This document shows positions 19,975-29,473 of a stretch of DNA of 64,000 nt, piece by piece. This DNA is from Aggregatibacter segnis ATCC 33393 (lineage in GTDB: Bacteria > Pseudomonadota > Gammaproteobacteria > Enterobacterales > Pasteurellaceae), in the NCBI RefSeq assembly GCF_000185305.1, contig NZ_GL622200.1, forward strand, positions 699,252 through 763,251, written 5' to 3'. The notes beneath the pieces were generated by a model, which saw only the letters and a program-made list of their open reading frames with translations, ran no database searches and was not told the DNA's origin. How positions within the stretch are numbered: the first letter of the stretch is position 1; the number at the start of each line of letters is the position of its first letter. The position numbers were made by a program, and so were the translations under genes.

Positions 19975-20475
19975 ATGGGTTTATTTGACAAACTATTTGG
20001 ATCAAAAGATAAGAAAGCAGTTGATGTAGAAATCTATGCGCCGCTTTCCGGTGAAATTGTGAATATTGAAGATGTTCCGGATGTTGTTTTCTCCGAAAAA
20101 ATTGTTGGTGATGGTATCGCAATTCGCCCAACCGGTAACAAGTTGGTTGCTCCGGTGGATGGCGTCGTAGGTAAAATCTTTGAAACCAATCACGCGTTTT
20201 CTATGGAATCCAAAGAAGGCGTTGAGTTATTCGTTCACTTTGGTATTGATACCGTTGAATTAAAAGGTGAAGGTTTTACTCGCGTGGCGCAAGAAGGTCA
20301 AAGCGTTAAACGTGGTGACACCATTATCGAATTGGATTTAGCTTTATTGGAAGCCAAAGCGAAATCTGTGTTAACCCCAGTGGTGATTTCCAACATGGAT
20401 GAAATCAGCAATATGGAGAAAAAATCCGGTGAAGTGGTTGCCGGTGATTCCGTTGTGTTGGTGTTGAAAAAATAA
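19975..20475 (+). CDS. crr: EIIA-Glc, PTS glucose-specific EIIA component
   Basis: A 166-residue EIIA-Glc. The phosphorylated histidine is in [15 protein letters not shown] (about residue 88) and the partner histidine in [11 protein letters not shown] (about residue 73). It takes phosphate from HPr; in enteric bacteria its phosphorylation state controls adenylate cyclase and inducer exclusion. A clear GGAGATG ribosome site precedes the ATG. It ends the pts operon and is followed by an intrinsic terminator at 20494-20526. Confidence 0.96.
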   Translation: MGLFDKLFGSKDKKAVDVEIYAPLSGEIVNIEDVPDVVFSEKIVGDGIAIRPTGNKLVAPVDGVVGKIFETNHAFSMESKEGVELFVHFGIDTVELKGEGFTRVAQEGQSVKRGDTIIELDLALLEAKAKSVLTPVVISNMDEISNMEKKSGEVVAGDSVVLVLKK

Positions 20476-20493
20476 ATAGATTTTAAAGCAGTG

Positions 20494-20526
20494 AAAGGCT
20501 TACTTGTTATGAGTAAGCCTTTTTTA
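20494..20526 (+). terminator. Intrinsic terminator of ptsHI-crr
   Basis: Stem AAAGGCTTACT paired with AGTAAGCCTTT over 11 bp, loop TGTTATG, then a T tract. It lies 19 bases after the crr stop codon. Confidence 0.85.
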
Positions 20527-20548
20527 TAAGTTCAAAAACACATTGAAT

Positions 20549-20590
20549 AATGACCGCACTTTGATTGCCGCAAAAGTGCGGTCATTTTTT
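20549..20590. terminator. Inverted pair of uptake signals between crr and prlC
   Basis: AATGACCGCACTT and AAGTGCGGTCATT form an inverted repeat followed by a T run on the plus strand. The hairpin closes the convergent crr/prlC junction and probably works as a terminator as well as presenting two uptake signals. Confidence 0.7.
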
Positions 20591-20599
20591 TCAGCGTTT

Positions 20600-22639
20600 T
20601 TAGTTTTCAATACCTTTGTGACGCAGCAACGCATCTAACTGTGGTTCACGGCCACGGAAGTTTTTGAACAAGGTCATCGGTTCTTCAGAGCCGCCTTTGG
20701 TGAGAATTTCATCCAAGAAGGATTGACCTGTTTGTGGATTGAAAATCCCTTCCTCTTTAAAACGCGAGTAGGCATCTGCCGATAAGACTTCCGCCCATAA
20801 ATAGCTGTAATAGCCTGCCGCATAGCCGCCGGCAAAAATATGGCTGAAACTGTGCGGCATTCTTCCCCATTCTGCGCCAGGGATGACGGCAACTTGGCTT
20901 TTCACTTCGTGTAACATCGCTAACACTTGATTTTGCTTGCTCGGATCAAATGTGTGGTGCAAGCGGAAATCAAATAGCGCAAATTCTAATTGACGCAAAA
21001 CAAACATTGCCGCTTGGAAGTTTTTGGCTTTGAGTAATTGGCTGAGCTTTTCTTTTGGTAGCGGCTCTCCGGTTTGATAATGACCTGAAATGAACTGTAG
21101 CGCCTCTTCTTCCCAGCACCAGTTTTCCATAAATTGGCTCGGCAATTCCACCGCATCCCAAGGTACACCGTTAATGCCGGCAACATCGGCTACATCAATT
21201 TGAGTCAACATATGATGCAATCCATGACCGAATTCATGGAATAGCGTCGTGACTTCATCATGCGTGAATAAGGCAGGTTGATCGCCAAGCGGGCGGTTGA
21301 AGTTACAGGTTAAGTACGCCACTGGTTTTTGTAGGCTGCCGTCAATCTTTTTACGACGACCGATACAATCATCCATCCAAGCGCCACCGCGTTTATGTTC
21401 ACGAGCGTATAGGTCTAGATAGAAACTGCCGCGTACCTCGTCTTTTTCATCAAGCAAATCGAAGAAACGGACATCTTTATGCCAGGTTTCGACGCCATGG
21501 CGCTCTACCGCGCGAATATTGAAAATGCGTTTAATCAATTCAAATAAACCGCTCAATACGCGATCTTCCGGGAAATACGGACGCAATTCTTCATCGTTAA
21601 TGGCATATAAGTGCTGCTTTTGTTTTTCGCTGTAAAAAGACAGATCCCAAAGTTCAAGTGTGGTCAAATTATAGTGCGTTTTGCAGAAGTCTTTTAATTC
21701 TTGTAATTCACGTTCGCCTTGGGCTTTAGAGCGTGTGGCGAGATTTTCTAAGAAATCCAACACCTGCTGAGGATTTTCTGCCATTTTGGTGGCGAGAGAT
21801 AATTCGGTGTAAGTGTTGAAATCCAATAATTTGGCTAATTCCACGCGTAGGCTAAGGATCTCCTGCATAATTGCCGAGTTATCCCATTTACCGGCATTTG
21901 GCCCTTGATCGGAAGCGCGGGTGGCAAAGGCACGATACATTTCTTCGCGCAATTCACGGTTTTCACAATAGGTCATGACCGGAATATAGCTTGGGTATTC
22001 CAAAGTGAAGCGATAGCCGCTGACACCTTTGCTTTCCGCAGATTGTTTAGCTGCTTCCAGTGCCGATTCCGGCAAGCCTTTGAGCTGGCTGACATCTTCA
22101 ACGATCTTTTCCCAGCCCATGGTGGCGTCTAATACGTTATTGCTAAATTGTGAATTCAGTTCGGACAAACGGGCAGCAATTTCGCCATAGCGTTTTTGTT
22201 TTTCTGGCGGCAAGGAAATGCCCGATAATTTGAAATCGCGTAGGCTGTTTTCAATGGCTTTCTTTTGCGCTTGAGTATAACCGGCAAATTCAGGGCTATT
22301 TTTTAATTGTAAATAGGCTTCATATAATCCCTGATGTTGACCGAACCACGTGCTGTATTCGGCTAATAATGGCAAGCAAGCTTGATAGGCTTCACGTAAT
22401 TCCGGGCTATTTTTCACCGAGTTTAAATGAGAGATTGGCGACCATACTTTGCTGAAACGATCACCGGCTTCGGTTAACGGTAGAATGAAATTTTCCCAAG
22501 TAAAGTGCGGTTGATTTACCACGCGTTCTACCGTTTCGCGGTTTTCTTGAATAAGTTGTTTGATAGCGGATTCAATGTATTGCGGTTCAATTTTAGAAAA
22601 TGCCGGAAGTGCGGTTGGCGTCAGTAATGGGTTTGTCAT
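20600..22639 (-). CDS. prlC: Oligopeptidase A (M3 metallopeptidase)
   Basis: A 679-residue cytosolic zinc peptidase. The zinc site HEFGHGLHH (HExxH) is near residue 470, with the downstream glutamate ligand expected in the VELPSQFMENW segment. It degrades short peptides, including cleaved signal peptides. It is convergent with crr and divergent from the DUF454 gene. Full length and intact; the neighbouring SBP and ribA match the order known around prlC in Haemophilus influenzae. Confidence 0.95.
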   Translation of the reverse strand: MTNPLLTPTALPAFSKIEPQYIESAIKQLIQENRETVERVVNQPHFTWENFILPLTEAGDRFSKVWSPISHLNSVKNSPELREAYQACLPLLAEYSTWFGQHQGLYEAYLQLKNSPEFAGYTQAQKKAIENSLRDFKLSGISLPPEKQKRYGEIAARLSELNSQFSNNVLDATMGWEKIVEDVSQLKGLPESALEAAKQSAESKGVSGYRFTLEYPSYIPVMTYCENRELREEMYRAFATRASDQGPNAGKWDNSAIMQEILSLRVELAKLLDFNTYTELSLATKMAENPQQVLDFLENLATRSKAQGERELQELKDFCKTHYNLTTLELWDLSFYSEKQKQHLYAINDEELRPYFPEDRVLSGLFELIKRIFNIRAVERHGVETWHKDVRFFDLLDEKDEVRGSFYLDLYAREHKRGGAWMDDCIGRRKKIDGSLQKPVAYLTCNFNRPLGDQPALFTHDEVTTLFHEFGHGLHHMLTQIDVADVAGINGVPWDAVELPSQFMENWCWEEEALQFISGHYQTGEPLPKEKLSQLLKAKNFQAAMFVLRQLEFALFDFRLHHTFDPSKQNQVLAMLHEVKSQVAVIPGAEWGRMPHSFSHIFAGGYAAGYYSYLWAEVLSADAYSRFKEEGIFNPQTGQSFLDEILTKGGSEEPMTLFKNFRGREPQLDALLRHKGIEN

Positions 22640-22760
22640 TAAGCTATCCTTAATATAAATAAACGTAGTGAGTAAAATTGGGCTCGATTTTATGATTTCA
22701 AGCTTGAAAAATCTACCAATTCAATTATTATTGCGAATAATTTTTATTTTGAGGTGTGCA

Positions 22761-23129
22761 ATGAAATACTTTTACATTGGATTAGGGTTTATTTTTTTAG
22801 CGTTAGGTCTTATTGGTATTGTTGTGCCTATTTTTTTGCCGACCACGCCATTTTTGCTTTTAACGTTGTTTTTCTTTACAAAAGGTTCGACACGTTTACA
22901 TAACTGGTTTGTGGGCACAAAGATTTATCAAGCACATTTAAAAGATTTTCATGAACAACGCGCTTTAACTAAAAAAGCCAAAATCTACATTTTGAGTTTT
23001 TCCACTACGATGTTGTTAATGGGGTTTTATTTCACACCAAGCATTGTCGGCAAAAGCATTATCATGAGCGTGTTATTGATTAAATATTGGTTCTTCTTTT
23101 TCTGGATTAAAACCCTCGAAGCAGAATAA
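22761..23129 (+). CDS. DUF454 (YbaN-like) inner-membrane protein
   Basis: A 122-residue membrane protein with an N-terminal helix pair (about residues 3-20 and 25-40; the turn includes PTTPFLLLTLFFF), a basic cytoplasmic middle and two C-terminal helices. The start at 22761 was preferred to in-frame upstream starts because GAGGTG lies 7 bases before it and the family begins at this point. The YbaN family is widespread in proteobacteria; its function is unknown. Confidence 0.82.
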   Translation: MKYFYIGLGFIFLALGLIGIVVPIFLPTTPFLLLTLFFFTKGSTRLHNWFVGTKIYQAHLKDFHEQRALTKKAKIYILSFSTTMLLMGFYFTPSIVGKSIIMSVLLIKYWFFFFWIKTLEAE

Positions 23130-23181
23130 GCTTCAAACATTCGTGTATAATGAGCGCAACTTATTTCATGAATGTATTTCA

Positions 23182-24720
23182 ATGCGTAATTTCCTCTTTA
23201 AAAGTGCGGTGCTTTTTTTAGGTGTTTTTTTTCTCAACGGATGTGATGAACACGCTCAAAAGCCCGCCGAATCCTCTCTAACGGTTGATGCATCTGCAAC
23301 GCCGGAATTCTCTCAATCCCGTCGCCAATTATTGGTTCGCGGTGTTTACTCCGATTTATTTCTCAACCCACAACAAGCATCTAACATTGAGCAAGCTGCC
23401 TTTTTGCGTGATCTTTTTGAAGGATTGGTGATTTACGATACCAAAGGCAATATTGTTCCGGCAGTGGCGGAAAATTGGCAAACTCAAGACAATAAAACGT
23501 GGCTATTTAGGTTACGCGAAACTGCTAAATGGTCTAATGGTGAATCCGTGACGGCTCAGCAATTCGTGGCAAGCTGGCAGGCATTGGCGAAATCTAACAG
23601 CCCGCTAAAAGATTATCTGGCGTACATGAATCTGCTCAATGCGGAGAAAGTATTAAAGCAAGAACTGCCACCAGAGGCGCTGGGAATTGTGGCGGAAAAC
23701 GACCGCACTTTACGTTTCACTTTAGATAAACCGACACCGTATTTGCCACAAATGTTGGCTCATAGCAGCTTGTTGCCGCAATATTTAAAACCTCATGAAG
23801 GCATCGTGACCAACGGGGCGTATCAAGTCAGCGGTCAGCAAGGTGAACGCATTCATCTCGAACAAAATCCTCACTATTGGGCGAAAGAAAAAGTTTCCTT
23901 CAAAAACGTGGATTATCAAAAAATCACCTCAACACAGGAGGTGAGTGCGTTAGATATTGTGTGGCAACCGCAACAATACGTTGAACAGACACAATATTTC
24001 CCGCAACTCTGTACTTATTTCTACGTGTTTAATTTCAACATGCCACAATTGGCACAAAGTTCGGTGCGTAAAGCTTTAGCGATGCTGACGTCTCCTCGCC
24101 GTTTACTGCCTGAAAACCCAAGTCGGTTCTATTTAACGGATAATTTTTTACCGCAGTCTATGCAAACGGTAGAAAGTCGTTGGGAACAAACACCGGTAGA
24201 ACAATTATTGAGTCAAGGTCAAATTAGCGAAAAAGCCCCGTTAAAACTGACGTTAAGCTACGATCAGTCAGAACTGCAGAACCAGTTAGTTCAAGGGCTG
24301 ATTCGTATGTGGTCGCAGTCGGATATGATCCGAATTATTGGCGAAGGCATGTCGAAATCACAGCTATTGGAAAATATTGCCAAAGGCAATTTCCATATTG
24401 CCCGTTCCGGTTGGTGCGCTGATTATAACGAACCCTCCGCATTTTTAAGTTTGTTTTATAGCCATAGTCCAGATAATAAAAGCGGTTATCGTAACGAAGA
24501 AGTGGATCGTTTGTTTGAGCAAAGCTTGAAAGTGATTCCATCGCCAGAACGCACCGCACTTTATAGCAGAATTGAGCAAATTTTGCAGGAAGAAAATGTG
24601 GTGTTGCCACTATATCAGTCTCGGGTCCCTGTTTATCTTCATCCAACCTTAAACGGTTACGACTCAGCCAATCCAACAGAGGTTATTTACAGCAAGGATT
24701 TGTTCCGACGGATTGAGTAA
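23182..24720 (+). CDS. Lipoprotein solute-binding protein, family 5 (oligopeptide type)
   Basis: A 512-residue exported protein with a lipobox, FFLNGC, at residues 16-21, so it is anchored by Cys21. The mature part is a family-5 periplasmic binding protein: an early FLRDLFEGLVIYDTKGNIVP segment and a late YNEPSAFLSLFYSH segment. It should bind peptides or another small solute, but no permease or ATPase gene is adjacent, so it either feeds a distant transporter or works alone. It is the neighbour of ribA and prlC, as for the orphan binding protein in Haemophilus influenzae. An upstream in-frame ATG at 23143 is less likely because it would hide the signal peptide. Confidence 0.85.
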   Translation: MRNFLFKSAVLFLGVFFLNGCDEHAQKPAESSLTVDASATPEFSQSRRQLLVRGVYSDLFLNPQQASNIEQAAFLRDLFEGLVIYDTKGNIVPAVAENWQTQDNKTWLFRLRETAKWSNGESVTAQQFVASWQALAKSNSPLKDYLAYMNLLNAEKVLKQELPPEALGIVAENDRTLRFTLDKPTPYLPQMLAHSSLLPQYLKPHEGIVTNGAYQVSGQQGERIHLEQNPHYWAKEKVSFKNVDYQKITSTQEVSALDIVWQPQQYVEQTQYFPQLCTYFYVFNFNMPQLAQSSVRKALAMLTSPRRLLPENPSRFYLTDNFLPQSMQTVESRWEQTPVEQLLSQGQISEKAPLKLTLSYDQSELQNQLVQGLIRMWSQSDMIRIIGEGMSKSQLLENIAKGNFHIARSGWCADYNEPSAFLSLFYSHSPDNKSGYRNEEVDRLFEQSLKVIPSPERTALYSRIEQILQEENVVLPLYQSRVPVYLHPTLNGYDSANPTEVIYSKDLFRRIE

Positions 24721-24803
24721 AGTGCGGTGGAAAATAAGAACATTTATTTAAGTGTTAAAAGTATGCTTGGATAGATATTTGAGATAACCGCCTATAGAAA
24801 AAC

Positions 24804-24838
24804 AAAAAGCACAAACGCAATGAACGTTTGTGCTTTTT
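24804..24838. terminator. Bidirectional terminator between the SBP gene and ribA
   Basis: A 14-bp perfect stem AAAAAGCACAAACG / CGTTTGTGCTTTTT with a 7-base loop. The A and T runs at the two ends let it work for both convergent genes. Confidence 0.9.
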
Positions 24839-24855
24839 TATCTAATGTGAGGCTG

Positions 24856-25509
24856 TTATTTTTTCGGCACTTCTTCTTGGCAATAGGGGCATTCCATTAA
24901 ATGTTGTTCGCCGTTATGCACGATAAAATGGCCCATTTTTTTAGCTTTGGTATCCAAATAAGCGGTGTTATAGCGGTTTTCGCCAACATTCAGGGGTACA
25001 CGTTCTACCACATTGATACCGGATTGTTTCATGGTTTCGATTTTTTCCGGGTTATTGGTGAGTAAGCGAATTTGTTTGACGCCCAACAAATCGAAAATGT
25101 CTGCACACACGCCAAAATTACGTTCATCGGCAGCAAAGCCCAAAGCCAAATTAGCCTCGATGGTATCCATGCCCTTATCTTGTAAGGAATAAGCGCGAAT
25201 TTTGTTAATTAAGCCAATGCCACGACCTTCTTCACGGTGATAAATCAATACGCCGCGACCTTCTTGTTGAATTTGGCGTAAGGCGGCGGCAAGCTGGAAA
25301 CCGCAGTCGCATTTTAAACTATGCAAGGCATCGCCGGTGAGACATTCGGAGTGGATGCGTGCTAAAACGGGTTCCTCTGAATGGCTGATGTCGCCGAAGA
25401 CTAAAGCAACATGTTCTTTTTTCGTGTCGGGAAATTCAAATCCCACGATTTTAAAAAGTCCGAATTCTGTGGGTAAATTTGCTTGGGCAACGAGTTCAAT
25501 TTTTGCCAT
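24856..25509 (-). CDS. ribA: GTP cyclohydrolase II
   Basis: A 217-residue enzyme that opens GTP to the first pyrimidine intermediate of riboflavin synthesis. The zinc cysteines are in [18 protein letters not shown] (about residues 56-73), and [10 protein letters not shown] follows. The C-terminus carries an extra CPYC pair (ECPYCQEE) beyond the catalytic core. This is a stand-alone RibA rather than a RibBA fusion. No FMN riboswitch was recognised upstream. It is convergent with the solute-binding protein gene. Confidence 0.95.
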   Translation of the reverse strand: MAKIELVAQANLPTEFGLFKIVGFEFPDTKKEHVALVFGDISHSEEPVLARIHSECLTGDALHSLKCDCGFQLAAALRQIQQEGRGVLIYHREEGRGIGLINKIRAYSLQDKGMDTIEANLALGFAADERNFGVCADIFDLLGVKQIRLLTNNPEKIETMKQSGINVVERVPLNVGENRYNTAYLDTKAKKMGHFIVHNGEQHLMECPYCQEEVPKK

Positions 25510-25584
25510 AACGTATCCTTATTTTGTCCTTATTCTTTTTCTTTTGCCGGGTTCTGGTGATAAAATGGCGGCTCAATTTTATCT

Positions 25585-26325
25585 ATGGTTATGAATATGT
25601 TAAAAAGGTTGTCATTATATACACTATTGCTTTGTCTTGTCCCTCTTTTTGTCTGGTTGTTCTCTTGGCAGTGGAGTGGCAGTCTCATTTTTGAAGACTA
25701 CGAGCATCCTTTATATTGGTTGACAGAAAGTGGGAGTGTGCCTTACGCCATTATCACTTGCGGCGTTTTTGCGTTGCTTTTTTTACCATTATTTCCTCAG
25801 CGAAAACAATGGGTTTTAGCTGTTGCTGTAATGGCTTTTTCAATGGTTGTGACACAAGGATTGAAATCCGGGTTGAAAAACGCGTTTACCGAGCCTCGAC
25901 CTTTCGTGACTTATGTTGCTGACCAAACCGGCACAAGTACCGAGGCTTTTTATGCGCAAGATCGTAAAGCTCGGGCGCAATTTGTTGAGCAATTTTATCA
26001 AACGCAAGCATCTGTACCGGAATGGATCAAAGGGCATTACGCAAGCGAAGTAGGCTATTCTTTTCCATCCGGGCATACGATTTTTGCAGCCAGCTGGCTT
26101 ATGTTAACGGTGGGATTCGTACAATTAATCGGTAATCGAAAAGGGCGTGCAAAATTATTAATTGCATTTATGAGCTGTTGGGCGGTGTTGATGCTGGTCA
26201 GTCGTTTACGTTTCGGCATGCATTATCCGATTGATTTATTGATTTCTGTGTTAATTGCCTGGTTAGTACATTGGGTAATTTTTGCATTTTTAGCGAAAAA
26301 ACAGTATTTCCAAAAAACGGAATAA
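25585..26325 (+). CDS. pgpB: PgpB-type membrane phosphatase (PAP2)
   Basis: A 246-residue inner-membrane phosphatase of the PAP2 superfamily, acting on phosphatidylglycerophosphate or undecaprenyl pyrophosphate. The three catalytic motifs are present: KxxxxxxRP in KNAFTEPRP (about 94-102), PSGH in FPSGHTIFAASW (about 155-166), and SRLRFGMHYPIDL (about 206-218). Several membrane helices lie between them. ATG codons at 25585, 25591 and 25597 are all in frame without a clear ribosome site; 25597 (MLKRLSLYT) is an equally good start. It is divergent from ribA. Confidence 0.88.
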   Translation: MVMNMLKRLSLYTLLLCLVPLFVWLFSWQWSGSLIFEDYEHPLYWLTESGSVPYAIITCGVFALLFLPLFPQRKQWVLAVAVMAFSMVVTQGLKSGLKNAFTEPRPFVTYVADQTGTSTEAFYAQDRKARAQFVEQFYQTQASVPEWIKGHYASEVGYSFPSGHTIFAASWLMLTVGFVQLIGNRKGRAKLLIAFMSCWAVLMLVSRLRFGMHYPIDLLISVLIAWLVHWVIFAFLAKKQYFQKTE

Positions 26326-26385
26326 GTAGCTAAAAGTGCGGTAGGTTTTTCAGGTATTTGTTAAGTCGTGTAAAAGGAGAAGCGT

Positions 26386-27300
26386 ATGTTATACGGGCTT
26401 GATATTGGGGGCACCAAAATTGAATTAGCGGTGTTTAATTCTCAGTTAGAGAAGCAATATAGCGAGCGGGTGGAAACGCCGAAAAACAGCTATGAAGATT
26501 GGTTGAATGCCATTGTCAATTTAGTGAAGAAAGCCGATGAAAAATTTGGTTGCAAAGGGTCTGTGGGGTTAGGTATTCCGGGTTTTGTAAACCAAAGTAC
26601 CGGTATTGCTGAAATTACCAATATTCGCGTGGCAGACAATAAACCTATTTTGCGCGATTTATCAGCTCTTTTAGACCGTGAAGTCCGCGCCGAGAATGAT
26701 GCAAACTGTTTTGCGTTATCGGAAGCTTGGGATGCTGAAAATGCACAATATCCTTCGGTGTTAGGCTTGATTTTAGGCACCGGTTTTGGGGGCGGATTTG
26801 TATTGAATGGTAAAATTCATTCAGGGCAAACCGGTATGGCTGGTGAACTAGGGCATTTACAGCTGAACTATCACGCGTTGAAATTACTCGGCTGGGATAA
26901 GGCGCCGATTTATGATTGCGGTTGTGGCAACAAAGCTTGTTTGGATACCTATTTATCCGGTCGTGGTTTTGAAATGCTATACCGTGATTTGAAAGGCGAA
27001 GCGTTACCGGCAAAAGACATCATTCAACGTTTCTATGCGGGCGATAAAAGTGCGGTGGATTTTGTCGGCGTTTTTGTTGAGCTTGCGGCGATTTCTATCG
27101 GCAACATTATTACGGCTTTCGATCCGCATCTTGTCGTACTCGGCGGAGGATTATCCAATTTCGATTATTTATACGAAGCGTTGCCAAAAGCGTTACCTCC
27201 GCATTTGATGCGTAGCGCCAAAGTACCGGTGATTAAAAAAGCCAAATACGGTGATTCCGGCGGCGTACGTGGTGCGGCTGCATTGTTTTTATCCCGCTAA
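26386..27300 (+). CDS. nagK: N-acetylglucosamine kinase (ROK family)
   Basis: A 304-residue ROK-family sugar kinase. The ATP site [12 protein letters not shown] is near residues 5-16, the ROK zinc motif [17 protein letters not shown] near 184-200, and GELGHLQL contributes the sugar-binding histidine. The sequence is close to NagK of enteric bacteria throughout, including [12 protein letters not shown] and [13 protein letters not shown]. It phosphorylates GlcNAc recovered from the wall or medium. A GGAGAAG ribosome site precedes the ATG. Mannokinase or another hexose kinase activity remains possible. Confidence 0.87.
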   Translation: MLYGLDIGGTKIELAVFNSQLEKQYSERVETPKNSYEDWLNAIVNLVKKADEKFGCKGSVGLGIPGFVNQSTGIAEITNIRVADNKPILRDLSALLDREVRAENDANCFALSEAWDAENAQYPSVLGLILGTGFGGGFVLNGKIHSGQTGMAGELGHLQLNYHALKLLGWDKAPIYDCGCGNKACLDTYLSGRGFEMLYRDLKGEALPAKDIIQRFYAGDKSAVDFVGVFVELAAISIGNIITAFDPHLVVLGGGLSNFDYLYEALPKALPPHLMRSAKVPVIKKAKYGDSGGVRGAAALFLSR

Positions 27301-27316
27301 TGATGATTAAAAATAA

Positions 27317-27346
27317 AAAGGCTGAATTTATTTCAGCCTTTCTTTT
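27317..27346. terminator. Bidirectional terminator between nagK and the DUF1439 gene
   Basis: AAAGGCTGAA pairs with TTCAGCCTTT over 10 bp; T-rich sequence follows on the plus strand and A-rich sequence precedes it, so it can serve both convergent genes. Confidence 0.8.
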
Positions 27347-27356
27347 TTCTTTGAGA

Positions 27357-27941
27357 TTATGGTTTTAACAAATTATCAATGGTTTCGACTTCCAGTCTGC
27401 CTTGTTCTACACGAATGGCTTTGGCGACTTGCTTGATCATTTTATCCCGAGGATTCTTTTCATCCAGCGTATAAATCGGTGTACTGCTCAAGTAAGCGGA
27501 AATATTACTGGCAAGTAGGGGAATGAGGTTTTGCACTTGCCCCATATACTGTTGTGGCGAGCCGGACCAACGAAGCACACGAATATCTTTCAAATAGACG
27601 GCGCCTTTTTGTGCATCATAATAAGGTACCGTGTCGAAGGTGAGATTCAGTTTGGCAGAAAATTGATCAGTCGGGAGTTGAAATAATCCATCAATGATGC
27701 CACTTAACTCCAATCGTTTTTCTGCGTTTTGCCCAATTTTGGCGCTGAAATCATGCAAGTTGTAGTTCACACTAGCTAGGCCGGGAATGCCGTAACTGTT
27801 TTTATAATGATTATGTTGTTTGAGTAATTGGTTTATTTCGCTTTCGCCGATAGCTAAGGCAAAAGCGGAAGTTGAGCATGTTAATGTCATAAAACAGGCA
27901 CAAATGAAAGTCATGCCTTTTTGTTTTAACCATGTAAACAT
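27357..27941 (-). CDS. DUF1439 (YceB-like) exported protein
   Basis: A 194-residue protein with an N-terminal signal sequence (residues 1-28, hydrophobic FICACFMTLTCSTSAFA). The mature part fits the DUF1439 pattern: an early INQLLK helix, a YGIPGLASVNY segment and alternating beta strands. The region contains LTCS but the cut after AFA looks more natural, so lipidation is doubtful. Its function is unknown; the YceB family is thought to bind lipids or act in the envelope. It is divergent from the lipoprotein gene at 28025. Confidence 0.75.
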   Translation of the reverse strand: MFTWLKQKGMTFICACFMTLTCSTSAFALAIGESEINQLLKQHNHYKNSYGIPGLASVNYNLHDFSAKIGQNAEKRLELSGIIDGLFQLPTDQFSAKLNLTFDTVPYYDAQKGAVYLKDIRVLRWSGSPQQYMGQVQNLIPLLASNISAYLSSTPIYTLDEKNPRDKMIKQVAKAIRVEQGRLEVETIDNLLKP

Positions 27942-28024
27942 AGATGTTCTCCAAAGTGTAAGGTTTAAAAAAAATCAAAAAACGGTTAAACTAGACCGCA
28001 CTTTTATTGGTTTCAGGAGTTTTT

Positions 28025-28669
28025 ATGCGTCAATATATCGTCAAAGCAACACTATGTTCTTCAATTTTATTGCTCTCTGCGTGCGGATCTTTATTTCCGT
28101 CGAGCAACACTCACAAACCGGGAGCGGTGGTTGAGGCCGGCTCAACATCCGCGCCAACGTTTGATGTTAATGCCTTTGTACAAAAAGCGGAAACATTGCC
28201 ACGCTTTGAATATACGCACAACAATACTCATTATGTCGCGTATCTTAATGGACAACCGGAATTGATTAAAGTTACGCACGACGGTGAGAATAAATTATTT
28301 TTCTATAAAGCCGGAAAAGTGTCTGCTGTGCAAGAAAACGGGAAAGTGTACAGCGTAAATGATGCCAATGAATCGCATAACGCGTTCGTCGCCGAAGGGA
28401 CTAAATTGTACAAAATGTTGGGAACAAACAGTGCAGATAAAGGAGCGGCTAACGTAAAAACCGGCAATGATGCCAAATTGAATTACCTTTGCATCGCTAA
28501 AATTCAGCAGGTTGCACAAACGTCACGTGTATTTCGTAGTTCGGCAAATCATGCTAACAGCGATTCCCGCCTTACCGCTGATGTTCGTTTGAACGGCAAT
28601 CAATTTTATAAAATGGATTGTCAATTAGCCGGTGATCGTGTAGCTAAATTAAGTTTAATTAAAAAATAG
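28025..28669 (+). CDS. Lipoprotein of unknown function
   Basis: A 214-residue protein with a clear lipobox LLSACG (Cys at residue 20), placing it in the inner or outer membrane. The mature part begins with a low-complexity linker, then has mixed alpha/beta sequence such as HYVAYLNGQPELIKVTHDGE and a C-terminal ADVRLNGNQFYKMDCQLAG. I do not recognise the family. The ATG at 28025 is chosen over 28007 because CAGGAG lies 7 bases before it. It heads a short plus-strand group with the kinase-like gene and the small lipoprotein. Confidence 0.7.
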   Translation: MRQYIVKATLCSSILLLSACGSLFPSSNTHKPGAVVEAGSTSAPTFDVNAFVQKAETLPRFEYTHNNTHYVAYLNGQPELIKVTHDGENKLFFYKAGKVSAVQENGKVYSVNDANESHNAFVAEGTKLYKMLGTNSADKGAANVKTGNDAKLNYLCIAKIQQVAQTSRVFRSSANHANSDSRLTADVRLNGNQFYKMDCQLAGDRVAKLSLIKK

Positions 28670-28686
28670 CACGGGCTATTTGCTTA

Positions 28687-28714
28687 AAAGTGCGGTTAAT
28701 TTTGACCGCACTTT
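28687..28714. terminator. Inverted pair of uptake signals upstream of the kinase-like gene
   Basis: AAAGTGCGGT (28687-28696) and ACCGCACTTT (28705-28714) with an 8-base gap. The hairpin lies between the lipoprotein and kinase-like genes and ends 21 bases before the latter's ATG. The T tract is short, so termination may be weak. Confidence 0.5.
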
Positions 28715-28735
28715 ATGTTTGTGGGGAACGAAAAT

Positions 28736-29473
28736 ATGTCGCAATTATCCGCATTACCTTTTGAGGAATATGTTCAGCAAGTGCTTGCCGAGCATAAAGG
28801 TGAGCGCGTATATCATTTTACTTATAACGATAAAGATTTTTGGTTGAAACAACCGGAACAATTACACGGTGTGTGGCATTTTTTGAAGCCGAAACCGAAA
28901 CAAGCCTTTAAAAACGAAATTCAAAGTTTGCAATATCTTGCGGAACATCAAGCGCCGGTTCCTCACCTTGAAATGTTTGGTGAGGATTTCTTGGTGTTGG
29001 AAGACGGCGGAAACAGTGTGGCGCATTGGATGGGGCTTCATCTTTCCGAACAACAAAAACGTGTTATTTTATTGGATGCGGCGGTGGCATTGGCTGCATT
29101 ACATCAGCAAGGGTTGGTGCACGGACGTCCAGCGATTCGCGATATTCTATGGCGTGATGGTCAAGTGTTGTTTATTGATTTTGAAGTGAATGCGACTAAG
29201 CGGGCTTTAAGTAAGCAAAAAGCGCGTGATTTGTTGCTGTTTATCTATAATTTATGTCGTGAAGATGAATTGTCCGATGAGATCATTTGCGATGTTATGC
29301 GAAAATACCGTGAATGTTGCGAGCCACAGGAGTGGCTGGATATGTTAGCATCCGTAGAGCATTATCGTTGTATTTATTATTTATTGCTGCCCTTTAAATC
29401 GATCGCCAAGCGAGATCTTATCGGGATTTACCGGCTATACCGGAATATTGAACAAGTGAAAAAGGAGGACTAA
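28736..29473 (+). CDS. Protein-kinase-like (RIO/LPS-kinase fold) protein
   Basis: A 245-residue protein whose middle resembles the catalytic half of small kinases: FWLKQPEQ could hold the ATP-binding lysine, AALHQQGLVHGRPAIRDILW resembles a catalytic loop and VLFIDFE the metal-binding DFx. The usual catalytic aspartate after HG is replaced by R, so it is either a diverged family with another catalytic residue or a pseudokinase. Lipopolysaccharide or RIO-like kinases are the nearest guesses. GGGGAACG precedes the ATG. Its stop is next to the following lipoprotein gene (TAAATG), so the two are coupled. Confidence 0.6.
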   Translation: MSQLSALPFEEYVQQVLAEHKGERVYHFTYNDKDFWLKQPEQLHGVWHFLKPKPKQAFKNEIQSLQYLAEHQAPVPHLEMFGEDFLVLEDGGNSVAHWMGLHLSEQQKRVILLDAAVALAALHQQGLVHGRPAIRDILWRDGQVLFIDFEVNATKRALSKQKARDLLLFIYNLCREDELSDEIICDVMRKYRECCEPQEWLDMLASVEHYRCIYYLLLPFKSIAKRDLIGIYRLYRNIEQVKKED